Positions 23,534 to 32,483 of a DNA stretch of 45,180 bases are shown here, one piece after another; positions within the stretch are counted from its first letter, which is position 1; each line of letters begins with the position of its first letter. Under the pieces are notes generated by a model. It saw only the letters and a program-made list of their open reading frames with translations, searched no databases and was not told the DNA's origin. The position numbers and the translations under genes are program-made. Origin of the DNA: Gnetum montanum (taxonomy: Eukaryota > Streptophyta > Gnetopsida > Gnetales > Gnetaceae); NCBI GenBank assembly GCA_015680685.1, contig MNCI01009462.1, positions 612,973 through 658,152 on the forward strand, written 5' to 3'.

Positions 23534-23722
23534 CCAATGGCCCGAAATGGCCTAAAACAACCAATGGCCCAAAATGGCCTAAAACTACCAATGGCCCAAA
23601 ATGGCCTAAAACTAGCAATGACCCAAAATGGCTTAAAACTACCAATGGTACAAAATTACCTAAAACTAGCGATGGCTCGAAATGGCCTAAAACTACCAAT
23701 GGCCCAAAATGGCCTAAAACTA
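23534..23722. repeat. 27-bp minisatellite, 7 copies
   Basis: Seven units start at 23534, 23561, 23588, 23615, 23642, 23669 and 23696, with consensus CCAATGGCCCAAAATGGCCT then AAAACTA. Because 27 is a multiple of three, several frames stay open across it and give Lys/Pro-rich phantom ORFs. It lies just past the 3' end of the antisense gene; element C has a related array at the same place. Confidence 0.93.
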
Positions 23723-24099
23723 AAATGAGATGCTTCCAAAGAGTTTAATTCATAAAAAAAAGATAAAGAATAAAATAAAAATAAATACCACATAAGCCAA
23801 AATGAAATAAATATCTTCATATTCCATTTTTTTCAAAATATTAATCAATAATTTCTACAACATTCTTTCCAAAAATTTAAATAAAATTTTTAGCTGCTAG
23901 GCTATGACCCTTCACCCACTCCATCATCCCCTGCCTCATTAGGTCCTATGTTTTCATTTGGATTTTGTACCACAGGGAACATGAAATAGTCAGTTAAAGC
24001 TACAATAAGGACTCGAATAAAATAAATTATCACAACACCAAAGAATGATTGACATAAGACTACCCCGTGTTTGTTTCGAGGGGTATCCAATCCATGCCT

Positions 24100-24445
24100 A
24101 CTGCGATATGTGGCAATATCTCCTCTTCCATATCCAATCTTGGTTCTTCTGGGCAAGTAGGTCCATTATTTCATGAGTGGCCTCATTTTTGTGTCACATG
24201 GCCATCTAATACCTTGCGTAGTCGATGACGGTCATGCACAAACTTCCATCGTTGGTGTCTCGGGCCAACAGGAATTCGTTCCTATATTAGAGATCTCCCA
24301 CCTCAGTAGTTAGGTTGGCCTTCTCTTTCTCAAGCCTCTGTACCCTTTTCTAGAGTTCTTTGTTCACATGCCTACATTCCCATAAGGATCATGATGAGTA
24401 TAGCACACCTTGGCTTGCTTCATTGTATATGTGATGAGGTACTTT
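24100..24445 (-). pseudogene. Coiled-coil C-terminal exon of the element D antisense gene
   Basis: On the minus strand the reading includes RVQRLEKEKANLTTEVGDL and RNEFLLARDTNDGSLCMTV, then THEIMDLLAQKNQDW. The leucine spacing suggests a coiled coil. The element C counterpart (40017-40571) has KKENKR and DLQDHKAFVEAQVANI in the same place. Stops interrupt both. Confidence 0.6.
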
Positions 24446-24603
24446 GGTCACCTCCAGTGGAAATTTGGGCACTGTGTCAACCTCAACCACTTTCTTAAGG
24501 TCCCACTTAAGGCAAGAGGCTACCAACCACACATAGAAAGGCATTATTCATAGTGGGATAGTGACAAAAATTTAGAGAGTCTAGTGTAGTAATTTTAACT
24601 TAC

Positions 24604-24790
24604 CCACTTCCAGGTCGATCTGCTTTAAACGGTCAATCATATCATCGACCACCCCCTCCATGAAAGTAAATCTGTTAAGGGTCTTGGTCCACGGTTGCAG
24701 GAAAATCGAGGAAAGGCCAAAGGTATCAATAGTAGTGTCAGCTACATAGTGAAACATGTTAGCCACAATGGAGGGGAACCACGATAAAGT
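24604..24790 (-). pseudogene. Conserved exon before the coiled coil (element D antisense gene)
   Basis: The minus strand encodes FGLSSIFLQPWTKTLNRF and FMEGVVDDMIDRLKQIDLEV, then the donor GG|GTAAGT. Element C exon 39738-39875 encodes STPMFRMKPWLELPNKM and FMCKMAKEIINQLQQVTLVI, then the donor GTAAGA. Same product, same donor position. Confidence 0.68.
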
Positions 24791-24999
24791 TGATGAATAA
24801 CATAAATGACATTGTAAAGCTTCTACCCAAAAAAATTTTAGGGGTGATAGTAGGGGGGTTGCCCATTGGCACACTGTCAAATATGTGATCAAACTCACCA
24901 ACGTCCAAATGAAGCCCCTCTCCTTCAAGATGATCCAACAATGTAGTAGTGTCCTCAATACTCATGTGCCCCTCTAGTACTGAAATACTCTCCACAAAA

Positions 25000-25223
25000 G
25001 GATCATCAACAGGTGACGCTTCCTGATTTCCAAGAGACCCTTCCTCATTGGCTGGGCCCATTTCTTTGTTGGTAGGGGCCTCCTCTTCATGTGCAGGGAC
25101 CTCTTTCTCACCAGTCAAGGCCCTTTCTTCTGTACCAAGGGCCCCTTCTTCATCAGTTAAGGCCCTCTCCTCTATGGCCAAAGCCTCTTCATTTTTGCCA
25201 ATCGTCCCTATTGTAGGGGCCAC
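25000..25223 (-). repeat. 21-bp repeat encoding acidic heptads
   Basis: About nine 7-residue units are read on the minus strand, with patterns such as ERALTDE, EGALGTE, ERALTGE, EVPAHEE, EAPTNKE, MGPANEE and GSLGNQE. The repeat is inside the coding region of the antisense gene and keeps the frame. I find no equivalent in the element C copy, so it seems to have expanded in D. Confidence 0.75.
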
Positions 25224-25799
25224 TACCTCTTCTTCCCCTTCTTCCTATTCTTCCTCTACTAATAAAGTATAGTCACAGTATGTAAATTATACCAACTTGA
25301 AGTTGATGTTATTTTGTGCAACGCTACCTAGCGTAACATAGCGTAGTGAACGTTAGCAAAAAAAAACCACCTACTAATCAAAGGCTACACTCTGTGAAGT
25401 TTGAGCTACAGCTTCTTCCCTCTTTTCTAATTTTTATGGGGAAGCTCATTGGCCAAAACAAATCTCTTGCATTGCAACTTAGTTGTCATCATCTCTACAA
25501 TGAGGCATTCCCCCTTTGTCACACTGTCAGTGGTAATGGGGGCTGCCTCTCCCACACTATCCTAGGCACGAAAGTTGCATGCCATCCGATCCCTAGCCGT
25601 CATTGAAAATGATTCCTCAATAGCTTCTGGGGGGTCCTGAGATTAGGTGGTATGGAAGACTTGGTAGATCCATGGCTTGGAAATTTGGCTAAGATCTTGT
25701 AGTACCTAGAATCCATTCTGGCAAACTACCAAGAATTTCACAAAATGCCACAAGAAGGATATGAAGAAGGCATGGTGCACATTAAAATGGGACTCAAGC

Positions 25800-26425
25800 T
25801 TCCTATGGAGCTTGAGCATTTCAGCCTACATGCCTCAACAAAGGTTTTTGGCCCAATTGTAATGAGTTCCCTCTTCCATGACATTCCTTATTATCCAAGC
25901 CTTCTCAATTCCAATGATTTTTCCTTGGGATAGCAACCTGGCAAAGCCATGGGCACGGAAGACAGGGTAAATCATTTTGGCCACCCATAGCCTAACCTTC
26001 TTCATGTAGATCCCCTTTTGGTTCTTTGCTACCCCTAGCCACTCCCCAATGTCCCCCTGATGGATTGCATATTTCTTAGATTTTTCTCCTATGTGGAGAC
26101 CATCAAAAGGGACACCAAAAATATTCGCAAATAATTGGTCATTGATTTCAAACACCACTCACACACCATGAACATGTGTGTGGAAGTGGTCTGCTTTCTC
26201 AGAGAAAGAGTTTGCTAGGGAAAGCATTTCGGAAGGTAGGAAGTTCAGGTTAATTGCCAAAAATAAGTCCATAATCCCAGCCTCCTAAAAGTTGTGGAAA
26301 AGTGTGGTTGGGATCCCATTCCAGAGCCAACACTCAGTCTCCTCCACCTCCCTGTACTTCAAAAAGAGGTTGGTTTCATTGCGTCCGGAGGTGATCATAG
26401 TCACCTCTTGGGATTTCTTCGCCAT
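25800..26425 (-). pseudogene. Exon 4 of the element D antisense gene (unrecognised domain)
   Basis: From an ATG at 26425 (MAKKSQEVTMITSGRNETN), one frame runs with only two stops to about 25830. Landmarks are LFLKYREVEETECWLW, FEINDQLFANIFGVPFDG, GEWLGVAKNQKG, RLWVAKMIYPVFRAHG and GKIIGIEKAWIIRNVMEEG. Element C exon 38388-39365 carries LILKFDEVEVA-CWL, VNNFIAKVWGVPIFPLKG and EEMIGIAQAWTMMRVLGKG in the same order. I do not recognise the family. Its style recalls plant retrotransposon accessory proteins such as Transposase_28 or PF20167 types, but no motif proves that. Confidence 0.7.
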
Positions 26426-26515
26426 TGAAATGGTTTGCAAAATAAAAGAAAAAAAAAGTTAGCAAAAAATGAACATCACTTGAACATGTAATAGTGAATT
26501 CACACTTTATCATAC

Positions 26516-26790
26516 TAGGTTTAAATGGTGTGGGAAATGGTGGGAGATCCACCAACATGTCTTCAATGGTGAGCATCCTAAGGGATGCCCACTCCCTATC
26601 CAACCAACCAACTTCTTTGCACTTCCCATAAAATTGGGAATACCAAGTCAGATAGGTTCTGAGCTCATCCCCAAATTGGCCTATTATGCAAGTATGCACA
26701 TTCCTAGTAGAGGAAAACTCCCACAGGGCCATCTGTGGCAACACCAAGCCATCTGTATCACCGTGGAGACCACTCTTGTCAATAAAAAAC
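26516..26790 (-). pseudogene. Exon 3 of the element D antisense gene (end of FCP1-like domain)
   Basis: It starts after the acceptor TTGCCAG and encodes FFIDKSGLHGDTDGLVLPQ, then IIGQFGDELRTYLTWYSQFYG. In FCP1/NIF proteins a GDELRxYL-like helix closes the domain. Element C matches with DKGFTKNDQNLEVAQTMMG and DYLEGNFNKYTQIFAPFF (exon from 37907). The intron before it is 93 bases. Confidence 0.7.
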
Positions 26791-26883
26791 CTGGCAACAC
26801 ACAAAAAACATATACACTATTAATGCTTGTGTCTAGTGTAGCATGGATCACACAACGTGATAAAATACCTTCATAGAACTCAC

Positions 26884-27332
26884 CCACCGAAATAATAAAT
26901 GGTTCCATGTGGGTTCTGAAAGCAGGTCCCCATGTGACAGGCACCGAATAACATGTTGAATAAGTGATAGCACTTATACTCAGGCATCTCCCAGATCCAA
27001 CTTAAGCATCTCAAGCCTTTTGGGCACTAGTTGGAATCTTCTTCCTGATCACCCCAATTGACCCATCAGTTAAAAATTTTAGAATGCCTCAATTTTCCCT
27101 AGGCAATAGGGTTTCTCTGATTGTGGCTTTTGTCTCTGCTGATAAGTGTGACCAAACAATCATACTAAAATGATGGAGGAGGAACTATAGGAAGTCTTGG
27201 GTGCCCTCCCGAAACCAAACTGCCTATTGCCCCACATGTGCATGGGGAGGAGGGACATTGGCCACCAGTTCACTAAGGTAACATAGGACTCCCACAATCT
27301 CTAGTACAATTAGAATGGGCCTCAACATGACC
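26884..27332 (-). pseudogene. Exon 2 of the element D antisense gene: FCP1/NIF-like HAD domain
   Basis: This 449-base exon encodes RPILIVLEIVGVLCYL, then AVWFREGTQDFL, FLLHHFSMIVWSHLSAETK, IRETLLPREN and ILKFLTDGSIGVIRKKIPTS, ending VTWGPAFRTHMEPFIISVG. The layout (hydrophobic strand with motif I, RxGxxxFL, a F-x-hydrophobic-V-W-S strand with motif II Ser, then LLP/LKF) is that of the FCP1-homology domain of CTD-type phosphatases. Motif I should be DLDGT or DLNG; here it is E-I-V-G, so the catalytic Asp is lost. At least four in-frame stops are present. Confidence 0.7.
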
Positions 27333-28170
27333 CTGCACAATGAAGCATCAAACATTAGCACTGTGTACGAGTGAAGTTTACACGTAGCGTAACATAACCC
27401 TCTAATTACATATAGCATATAGCATGACACTTTCTTTGCATGTAGTGTAGCATAATCTCCTAGTCACAAATATCTCCTTAAAAAATAGAATAAAAATCAT
27501 AGGCGATGTAGCAACATGACACTCATAGCATAACATAGTCATCAAGCCTTGCACAATGCAACAACACTTTGATGCAAACACATGACACGTGACATAGCAA
27601 ATAAACAAGAATAGACAAATGTGCAACAATATAACAATGCAATCAACATATTACTATGACAAGCATGGAAATGTAGCAAACTTAATAGAAACAAATCCAG
27701 CAACGTAGCGGTGTTGTAGATTCAACAATGTAGCAATGTGAAATACCTAAAGACCTTACGACATACCGGCATAGCGTAATAAAAACATTACAAATTTCAT
27801 ACAAGAAGGAATTCACTGTACTACAGCCATCTCAATTGTACAAAATAACTCACATTACACTACATCAAACACGTGTCACGTTGTCAAATCTCGTAGATGG
27901 CCAAACCCTCCTGAGGATGGTATGCTATGCTAACCATGTGCTAAGTTATGCAAAATCACCCAAACCCCCATGACAAGGTAGTCGCAACAATGGTGGTTGA
28001 GGTCATACCACATGAAGTTGTAGCATAACATCTGTACAGCTATTGTGGTCAACTAGCAACATCGGTAGCTTAGCAGCCAAAATAGCAATCAAAATAGTGG
28101 CAAAAGACACATATTTCATCACAATAATGATTACTGTAGCCTGAAAAGCAAGGGTGGCATAGCAACTTAC

Positions 28171-28289
28171 CGAGAAGATAGAGCCTCCTCCTGCACTTCA
28201 ACATGCGCCTTGGATAGTCACCCCAAAGTATCCTTCACCTCGTCCACCTTAGCAAGTCCTTAATGCTTGCATTCACCTTTGGGTGTCAT
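28171..28289 (-). pseudogene. Exon 1 of the element D antisense gene
   Basis: An ATG at 28289 opens MTPKGECKH. The frame then crosses two stops to KVDEVKDTLG and SKAHVEVQEEALSSR, ending at a consensus donor (CTCG|GTAAGT). The ATG lies about 135 bases downstream of the TATA box. No clear match to the first candidate exon in element C (36518) is seen. Confidence 0.55.
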
Positions 28290-28423
28290 TGTCTTACTTG
28301 CAAATTCTTTGTCAACTGCTACACTACACTACTTTGCCTTCTCTCAGCACAATCGCACTACACTCTAGATGTGGGCCCTGCACTCTAACAATGAAAATGA
28401 AAAGTTTACCAGGGGTAAACCCC

Positions 28424-28431
28424 TATTTATA
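28424..28431 (-). promoter_or_regulatory. TATA box of the element D antisense gene
   Basis: The minus strand reads GGCTATAAATAGGGG, a strong plant TATA context facing the antisense gene. GCTATG/TAGCGT motifs like those in the LTRs lie 60-110 bases upstream of it (28490-28540). Confidence 0.7.
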
Positions 28432-28489
28432 GCCAACGCGGTGAAAAGAACTTGCCATTTTGGCTCCCCGAGTAATGTGGGATGCCCCA

Positions 28490-28542
28490 TATAGCGTAGC
28501 ACTATTGTGTCACAATCCCACTATAGCATAGCATAATTGTTT
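28490..28542. repeat. GCTATG-type motif cluster upstream of the antisense TATA box
   Basis: Text such as TAGCGTAGCAC and TATAGCATAGCATAAT resembles the palindromic clusters of the element's own LTRs. Related strings also occur at 25316-25350 and 27378-27400. Confidence 0.55.
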
Positions 28543-28628
28543 GCAAATAGGTGGGCCCAACCAAAAATTTTGTCCCACCTCAAATTAGCAACCTACCTTT
28601 ACCAAGCCTACCCACCACGGTCTGCAAA

Positions 28629-28890
28629 TACCTTAAACTAGTGACCTTAGTTCTCAAACTCCACCCATTAATGATTTTCTAAGACCTTAAACTAGCAATC
28701 TCGATTTACAGTTTGATGTACACTGTAGCATGAGTATGGTCTTCCATGAGCTTAAACTAGTAGCCTTAGTATCCATTTAGTATTTCAAACAATTTCACAA
28801 TGTTACAGTCCACCATGACCTTAAATTGGCAAAGTTAATGTCCCTTGCATGTTCAAGCCCATTCATAGTCTACCAAGACCTTAAACTAGT
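28629..28890. repeat. CCTTAAACTAG repeat block before RT (element D)
   Basis: Five units of 54-70 bases begin with CCTTAAACTAGTA-like text at 28629, 28683, 28748, 28818 and 28878, several preceded by CTACCAAGA or similar. It occupies the slot held by the approximately 190-bp array in element C. The same core recurs after integrase at 32518-32745. Confidence 0.75.
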
Positions 28891-28991
28891 AACTTGTGAA
28901 CTTGGCCAAATAGTTGACAATTATTTCATGTTTCATTGTTTCTTTGCAAATTTTTATTACATGCTATTGCTACAAATAGGTATCACTTGAC

Positions 28992-30062
28992 TTGGCTTTT
29001 TCTTATTGTGGCAGGTTGAACAAAATAGCCATGCAGCGTGATCTACATTCACTTTTAACCTTGATAGGTCCTCATTGCAAGCTTACAAGACATCTAAACT
29101 TAGAGTCAATAGACTGGGAATCATTCACTAATAACACTGTAGCATCCTTGGAAACATCCCTAGATTGGCCCAAACATTTGGTCCAAGCCTTAGACTTAGA
29201 GGCTAGGGATGTGACTGAGGACCCTCTCATCAAAATACCTATAACGACATCTAGGGGGGAAATAAGGACACTAAAACTTAGCTCTCTCCTAGATCAACAA
29301 ATACAAAAGGATGTATCTAAACTCCTTCAAGACAACGTCAAAGTGTTCACGTGGTCCTATAATGACATGTCAGGATTAGATCCATGGCTAATACAACAAA
29401 ACATTGTCTTGGATCCATGTATCAAACTAGTTAAACAAAAGGCTCGAAAAATTAAACTAGAAATCACACTAGCCGTATGTGATGAAATTACCAAGCTATA
29501 TCAAGTAGGCTTTATCCACGTAGTTGATTACATGGAGTGGGTATTGAGCATCATTGTATTCTCTAAGAAAATAGGATAAATACAAATTTTTATATACTTT
29601 TGGGATCTAAAGAAAGCAACGATTAAAGATGACTATCCACTACCAAGTATTGATCAACTTATCGACACCATGACTGGTCATGCTTTATTATCCTTTATGG
29701 ATGGGTTCTTGGGTTACAATCAAATTCTCATCAATCTAAAGCATTAGTTAATGACTACTTTCATGACCCCTTGGGGAACGTTTTTTTATCCTATGATGCC
29801 CTTTGGTCTCAAAAATTTCGGAGCAACCTATCAACAAGCCATGACGTACATATTCAGTGACTACCTCCTAGAGAGACTAAACGATTACGTGGATGACATA
29901 GCAGTCAAGTATAGGAGAGCTATTGATCATCCCAATGATCTAGAGGTAGTCCTCAAGCATTATCACAAGCATGACTTGTGCCTCAATCCAAAAAAATATG
30001 TTTTCAATGTTAAAATCGGGGTTTGTAGTATCAAAGGCTGGAATATGAGTGGACTCTGCTAA
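28992..30062 (+). pseudogene. Reverse transcriptase of element D
   Basis: One frame runs from 28992 with two stops (29577 and about 29746). The linker (LTRHLNLESIDWESF, SLDWPKHLVQALDLEAR) leads to LDPCIKLVKQKARKIKLE. The RT core has DLKKATIKDDYPLPSIDQL, LLSFMDGFLGYNQI (catalytic Asp), PWGTFFYPMMPFGLKNFGAT and LNDYVDDIAVK (YVDD catalytic pair near 29885-29900). A frameshift near 30050 joins it to RNase H. Its start has no protease in front, unlike normal gypsy pol. Confidence 0.92.
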
Positions 30063-30645
30063 AGTTAAGGCCATTATTAACCTAGCATCCCCTACAAACC
30101 TTAAAGAATTATGTAGTTTGCAACATAGAATACAATTTATCATAAGGTTTATAGTAAGGTTGACTGACAAGTTACACCCCATGCAACACTTACTAAAGAA
30201 GGGGGTTAACTTTGAGTGCACAACACAGTGTCAACAAGCCTTCGATGACTTAAGGAAAGAGCTTTTACATCTCCCAACTATTTACCCACCACAGAGGGAT
30301 AATCCTTTCTAAATCTACCTTTCCACCTCAAACATGTCTATCATAGCACTATTATATCAAAAAAAAGAGGACAGCTCTGAAATCCTAGTTTATTACCTAA
30401 GCCATGCATTAATAGCCTACGAAGTGAAATACAATGAAGTAGAAAGGAATTGTCTCTCCCTAGTATTTTTGCTAAAAAAGTGGAGATACTACCTATTCCA
30501 TAGCCAAGTTAACATCATATGCAAGAGCAACGTACTTCTGGTTATCATGAACAACTTATATGAGAGTAGCAGGATAGCCCGATGGAAAGCTATAATGGTG
30601 GAATTCAATTTACACTATGTAGCCAAATTGTCAACGAAGGGATGA
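30049..30645 (+). pseudogene. First RNase H of element D
   Basis: In the +1 frame after RT: KVKAIINLASPTNLKELCSL, HPMQHLLKKGVNFEC, QQAFDDLRKELLHLP, then after a stop SIIALLYQKKEDSSEILVYY, LSHALIAYEVKYNEVERNC and WRYYLFHSQVNIICKSNVLL. This is the ordinary gypsy RNase H, in which the usual lead Asp of the YLAVSD strand is Asn (YLSTSN). Confidence 0.87.
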
Positions 30646-30739
30646 GCGATAGCTACGTAGCTCACAACCTCACCTGTTGATGATTAGGAAACCATAGAGC
30701 TAGAATTCCCCAATGAACATGTTAACAGCATCAACCCTA

Positions 30740-31140
30740 TGTCATTGCACTTTGAGGCCACTTTGCATTTTGACGGCACCTCAACCACGCGAGGTGGTAG
30801 TGCGCCATCGTCATTACATTCCCATCAGGGAAAGTTCAACCTTTTGCTTACCATTTTATGTTCCTTTGTACAAATAATGTAGCTTAGTACAAAGGACTCC
30901 TTAGGGGCCTTTTAGTAGCCCAGCAATTAAAGATACAACATTTGGCAGTCTAAGGCGATTCCCAACTTGTCGTCAACTAGATCATTGAAATCTATGCGTG
31001 TAAAGCTTCACACTTATAGCCTTATTATTATTTTGCCAAAAACTTGTTGAAATAGTTCACAACGACAGATATCCAACATGTTCCACACAGCGAGAACACC
31101 GTAGAAGATTCCTTAGCCACGCTAGCGTTAAATGTGCTCC
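30740..31140 (+). pseudogene. Second (archaeal-type) RNase H of element D
   Basis: A further RNase H reading lies between RNase H 1 and integrase: LHFDGTSTTRGG (first Asp), then, after a frameshift, FLCTNNVA-YKGLLRGLLVA (where NNxAEYxALL is usual), GDSQLVVN (catalytic Asp) and HVPHSENTVEDSLATLA (where NxxADxLA is usual). Several stops occur. A duplicated RNase H in this place is diagnostic of the Tat lineage of Ty3/gypsy. Element C has lost it. Confidence 0.85.
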
Positions 31141-31199
31141 CACACCTATTTGCAACTTAACCCACTTCAATAATAGAATGCATAGATCCTATCAGTCAA

Positions 31200-32483
31200 G
31201 TGGTACACATCACCTCCGTAAGCGCTACTGATCCCCAAGAGTGGTATGCTAACATTAAAACCTACCTTCAACATGGTGAACCCCCACACGGCTTGACATC
31301 TACCCAAAAGGATGCAATCCAAAAGCAAGCACAGCAGTATGTCCTTGTAGGAGATAATACCTTATGCAAATGGTCCTTTGATGGGATATTGCTAACTTGC
31401 ATTGGTGGAGAAGAGGCATAAAAAATTGTCAATGAGGTCCATGAAGGACTATGTGGAGGACACATAACTCCCAGGGCCATGGCAGCTAAAATCAGATGCC
31501 TAGGGTATTACTGGCCTTGCATGGAACGAGATTTTTTTGCTAAATTTAGCATGTGTGATACATGCCAATTTCATGCAAACATTATACATGTTTCACCTAC
31601 TAAATTTCACCCTACACAAATCACGTGATCATTCCAATGATGGGGACTAGATATCATAGGACCCATAACACCTAAGTCTTCTGCAAGGCATAGCTTCATC
31701 ATCACTACCACCGAGTACTTTACAAAGTGGGTAGAGGCTATCCCCCTTAGGAAAACTACATCCCAACAGGTTTTCCACTTTATCTTAGAAAACATAGTAA
31801 TAAATTTTGGTCTTCCCATGACTATTGTGATGGACAATGGGCCATAGTTTAGTAGTGTGGAAACCAAAACCTTTTGTAGCAACCTTGGCATCAAGTAATC
31901 CTTTTTGTCACCATACTACCCATAGGCAAATAGTCAGGCAGAGGTAACAAACAAGGCCATCATCAACTTGCTTAAAAGGATGCTTAGCAATAGCAAGAGG
32001 AGATGGCATCAGCAAATCCTCTACGTGCTATGGGCCTACCGTACGACATGCAGAATGGCTACGGGTAAGACTCCCTATAGCCTAATTTACAGATCTGAAG
32101 TTGTGTTACCTCTTGAATTGCAGGTACTATCATTGTGGATGATCCTTTCAAGCATTGTGAATGAAGCCCAAAATAACAAGTCAAGGATCATCAACCTTGA
32201 CTCCCTAGAGAAAGAGCATGCACAAACACTGGGTCATATTGAATGGTATCAAGACAAGCAGTAGCAAAAGCATCATTTCAACCTACATAGACGGCCAATC
32301 AAAAAGGGGAACATAGTTCTCAAAGCTATCTGTGAACATGCAAACAAGTTTTCAGCAAACTGGAAAGGTCCATTCATAGTCAAAAAAGCCTATGAGAATG
32401 GAGCCTTCAAACTGGCAGACATGGATGGTAGAGAGTTTGCAAATTTAGTGAACCACTTGTACCTTAAGTCATACTACATCTAA
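31200..32483 (+). pseudogene. Integrase of element D
   Basis: One frame spans the whole domain. The zinc finger is HEGLCGGHI with MCDTCQ; the core has WGLDIIGPITPK (first Asp), VMDNGP-F (second Asp) and ANSQAEVTNKA (Glu); then LLKRMLSNSKRRWHQ, WAYRTT and a C-terminal GPFIVKKAYENGAFKLADMD and NLVNHLYLKSYYI with a stop at 32481. About seven in-frame stops inactivate it. Confidence 0.92.

Larger units (their letters stand above)
23902..28289 (-). pseudogene. Antisense spliced gene in element D (FCP1-like domain, coiled-coil tail)
   Basis: This is a multi-exon gene opposite to gag-pol, placed between protease and RT. Exons I can support: exon 1, 28289-28171 (MTPKGECKH…, donor GTAAGT); exon 2, 27332-26884 (acceptor after TTGTGCAG, donor GTGAGT); exon 3, 26790-26516 (acceptor after TTGCCAG, donor GTATGA); exon 4, about 26425-25800; an acidic-repeat exon, about 25250-24840; then 24790-24604 (donor GTAAGT), a coiled-coil region at about 24440-24130, and the last exon ending GDDGVGEGS with a stop at 23902. 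Exon 2 and 3 products resemble an FCP1/NIF HAD phosphatase domain. Scattered in-frame stops and frameshifts show that this copy is dead. The element C copy matches in order, phase and several splice sites. It could be two adjacent genes rather than one. Confidence 0.72.

Noticed and set aside
23432-23748. Three Lys/Pro- or Gly/Leu-rich readings across the 27-bp repeat
   Set aside because: The unit length is a multiple of three, so frames stay open by chance; there is no start context or homologue.
26684-26944. Continuous reading through the 93-base intron of the antisense gene
   Set aside because: The intron is a multiple of three, so the frame stays open, but after the acceptor the frame shared with element C is a different one (FFIDKSGL…).
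23902-28289. An independent host gene that D simply landed next to
   Set aside because: The same gene is in the same slot and orientation relative to pol in element C, so it belongs to the element family.
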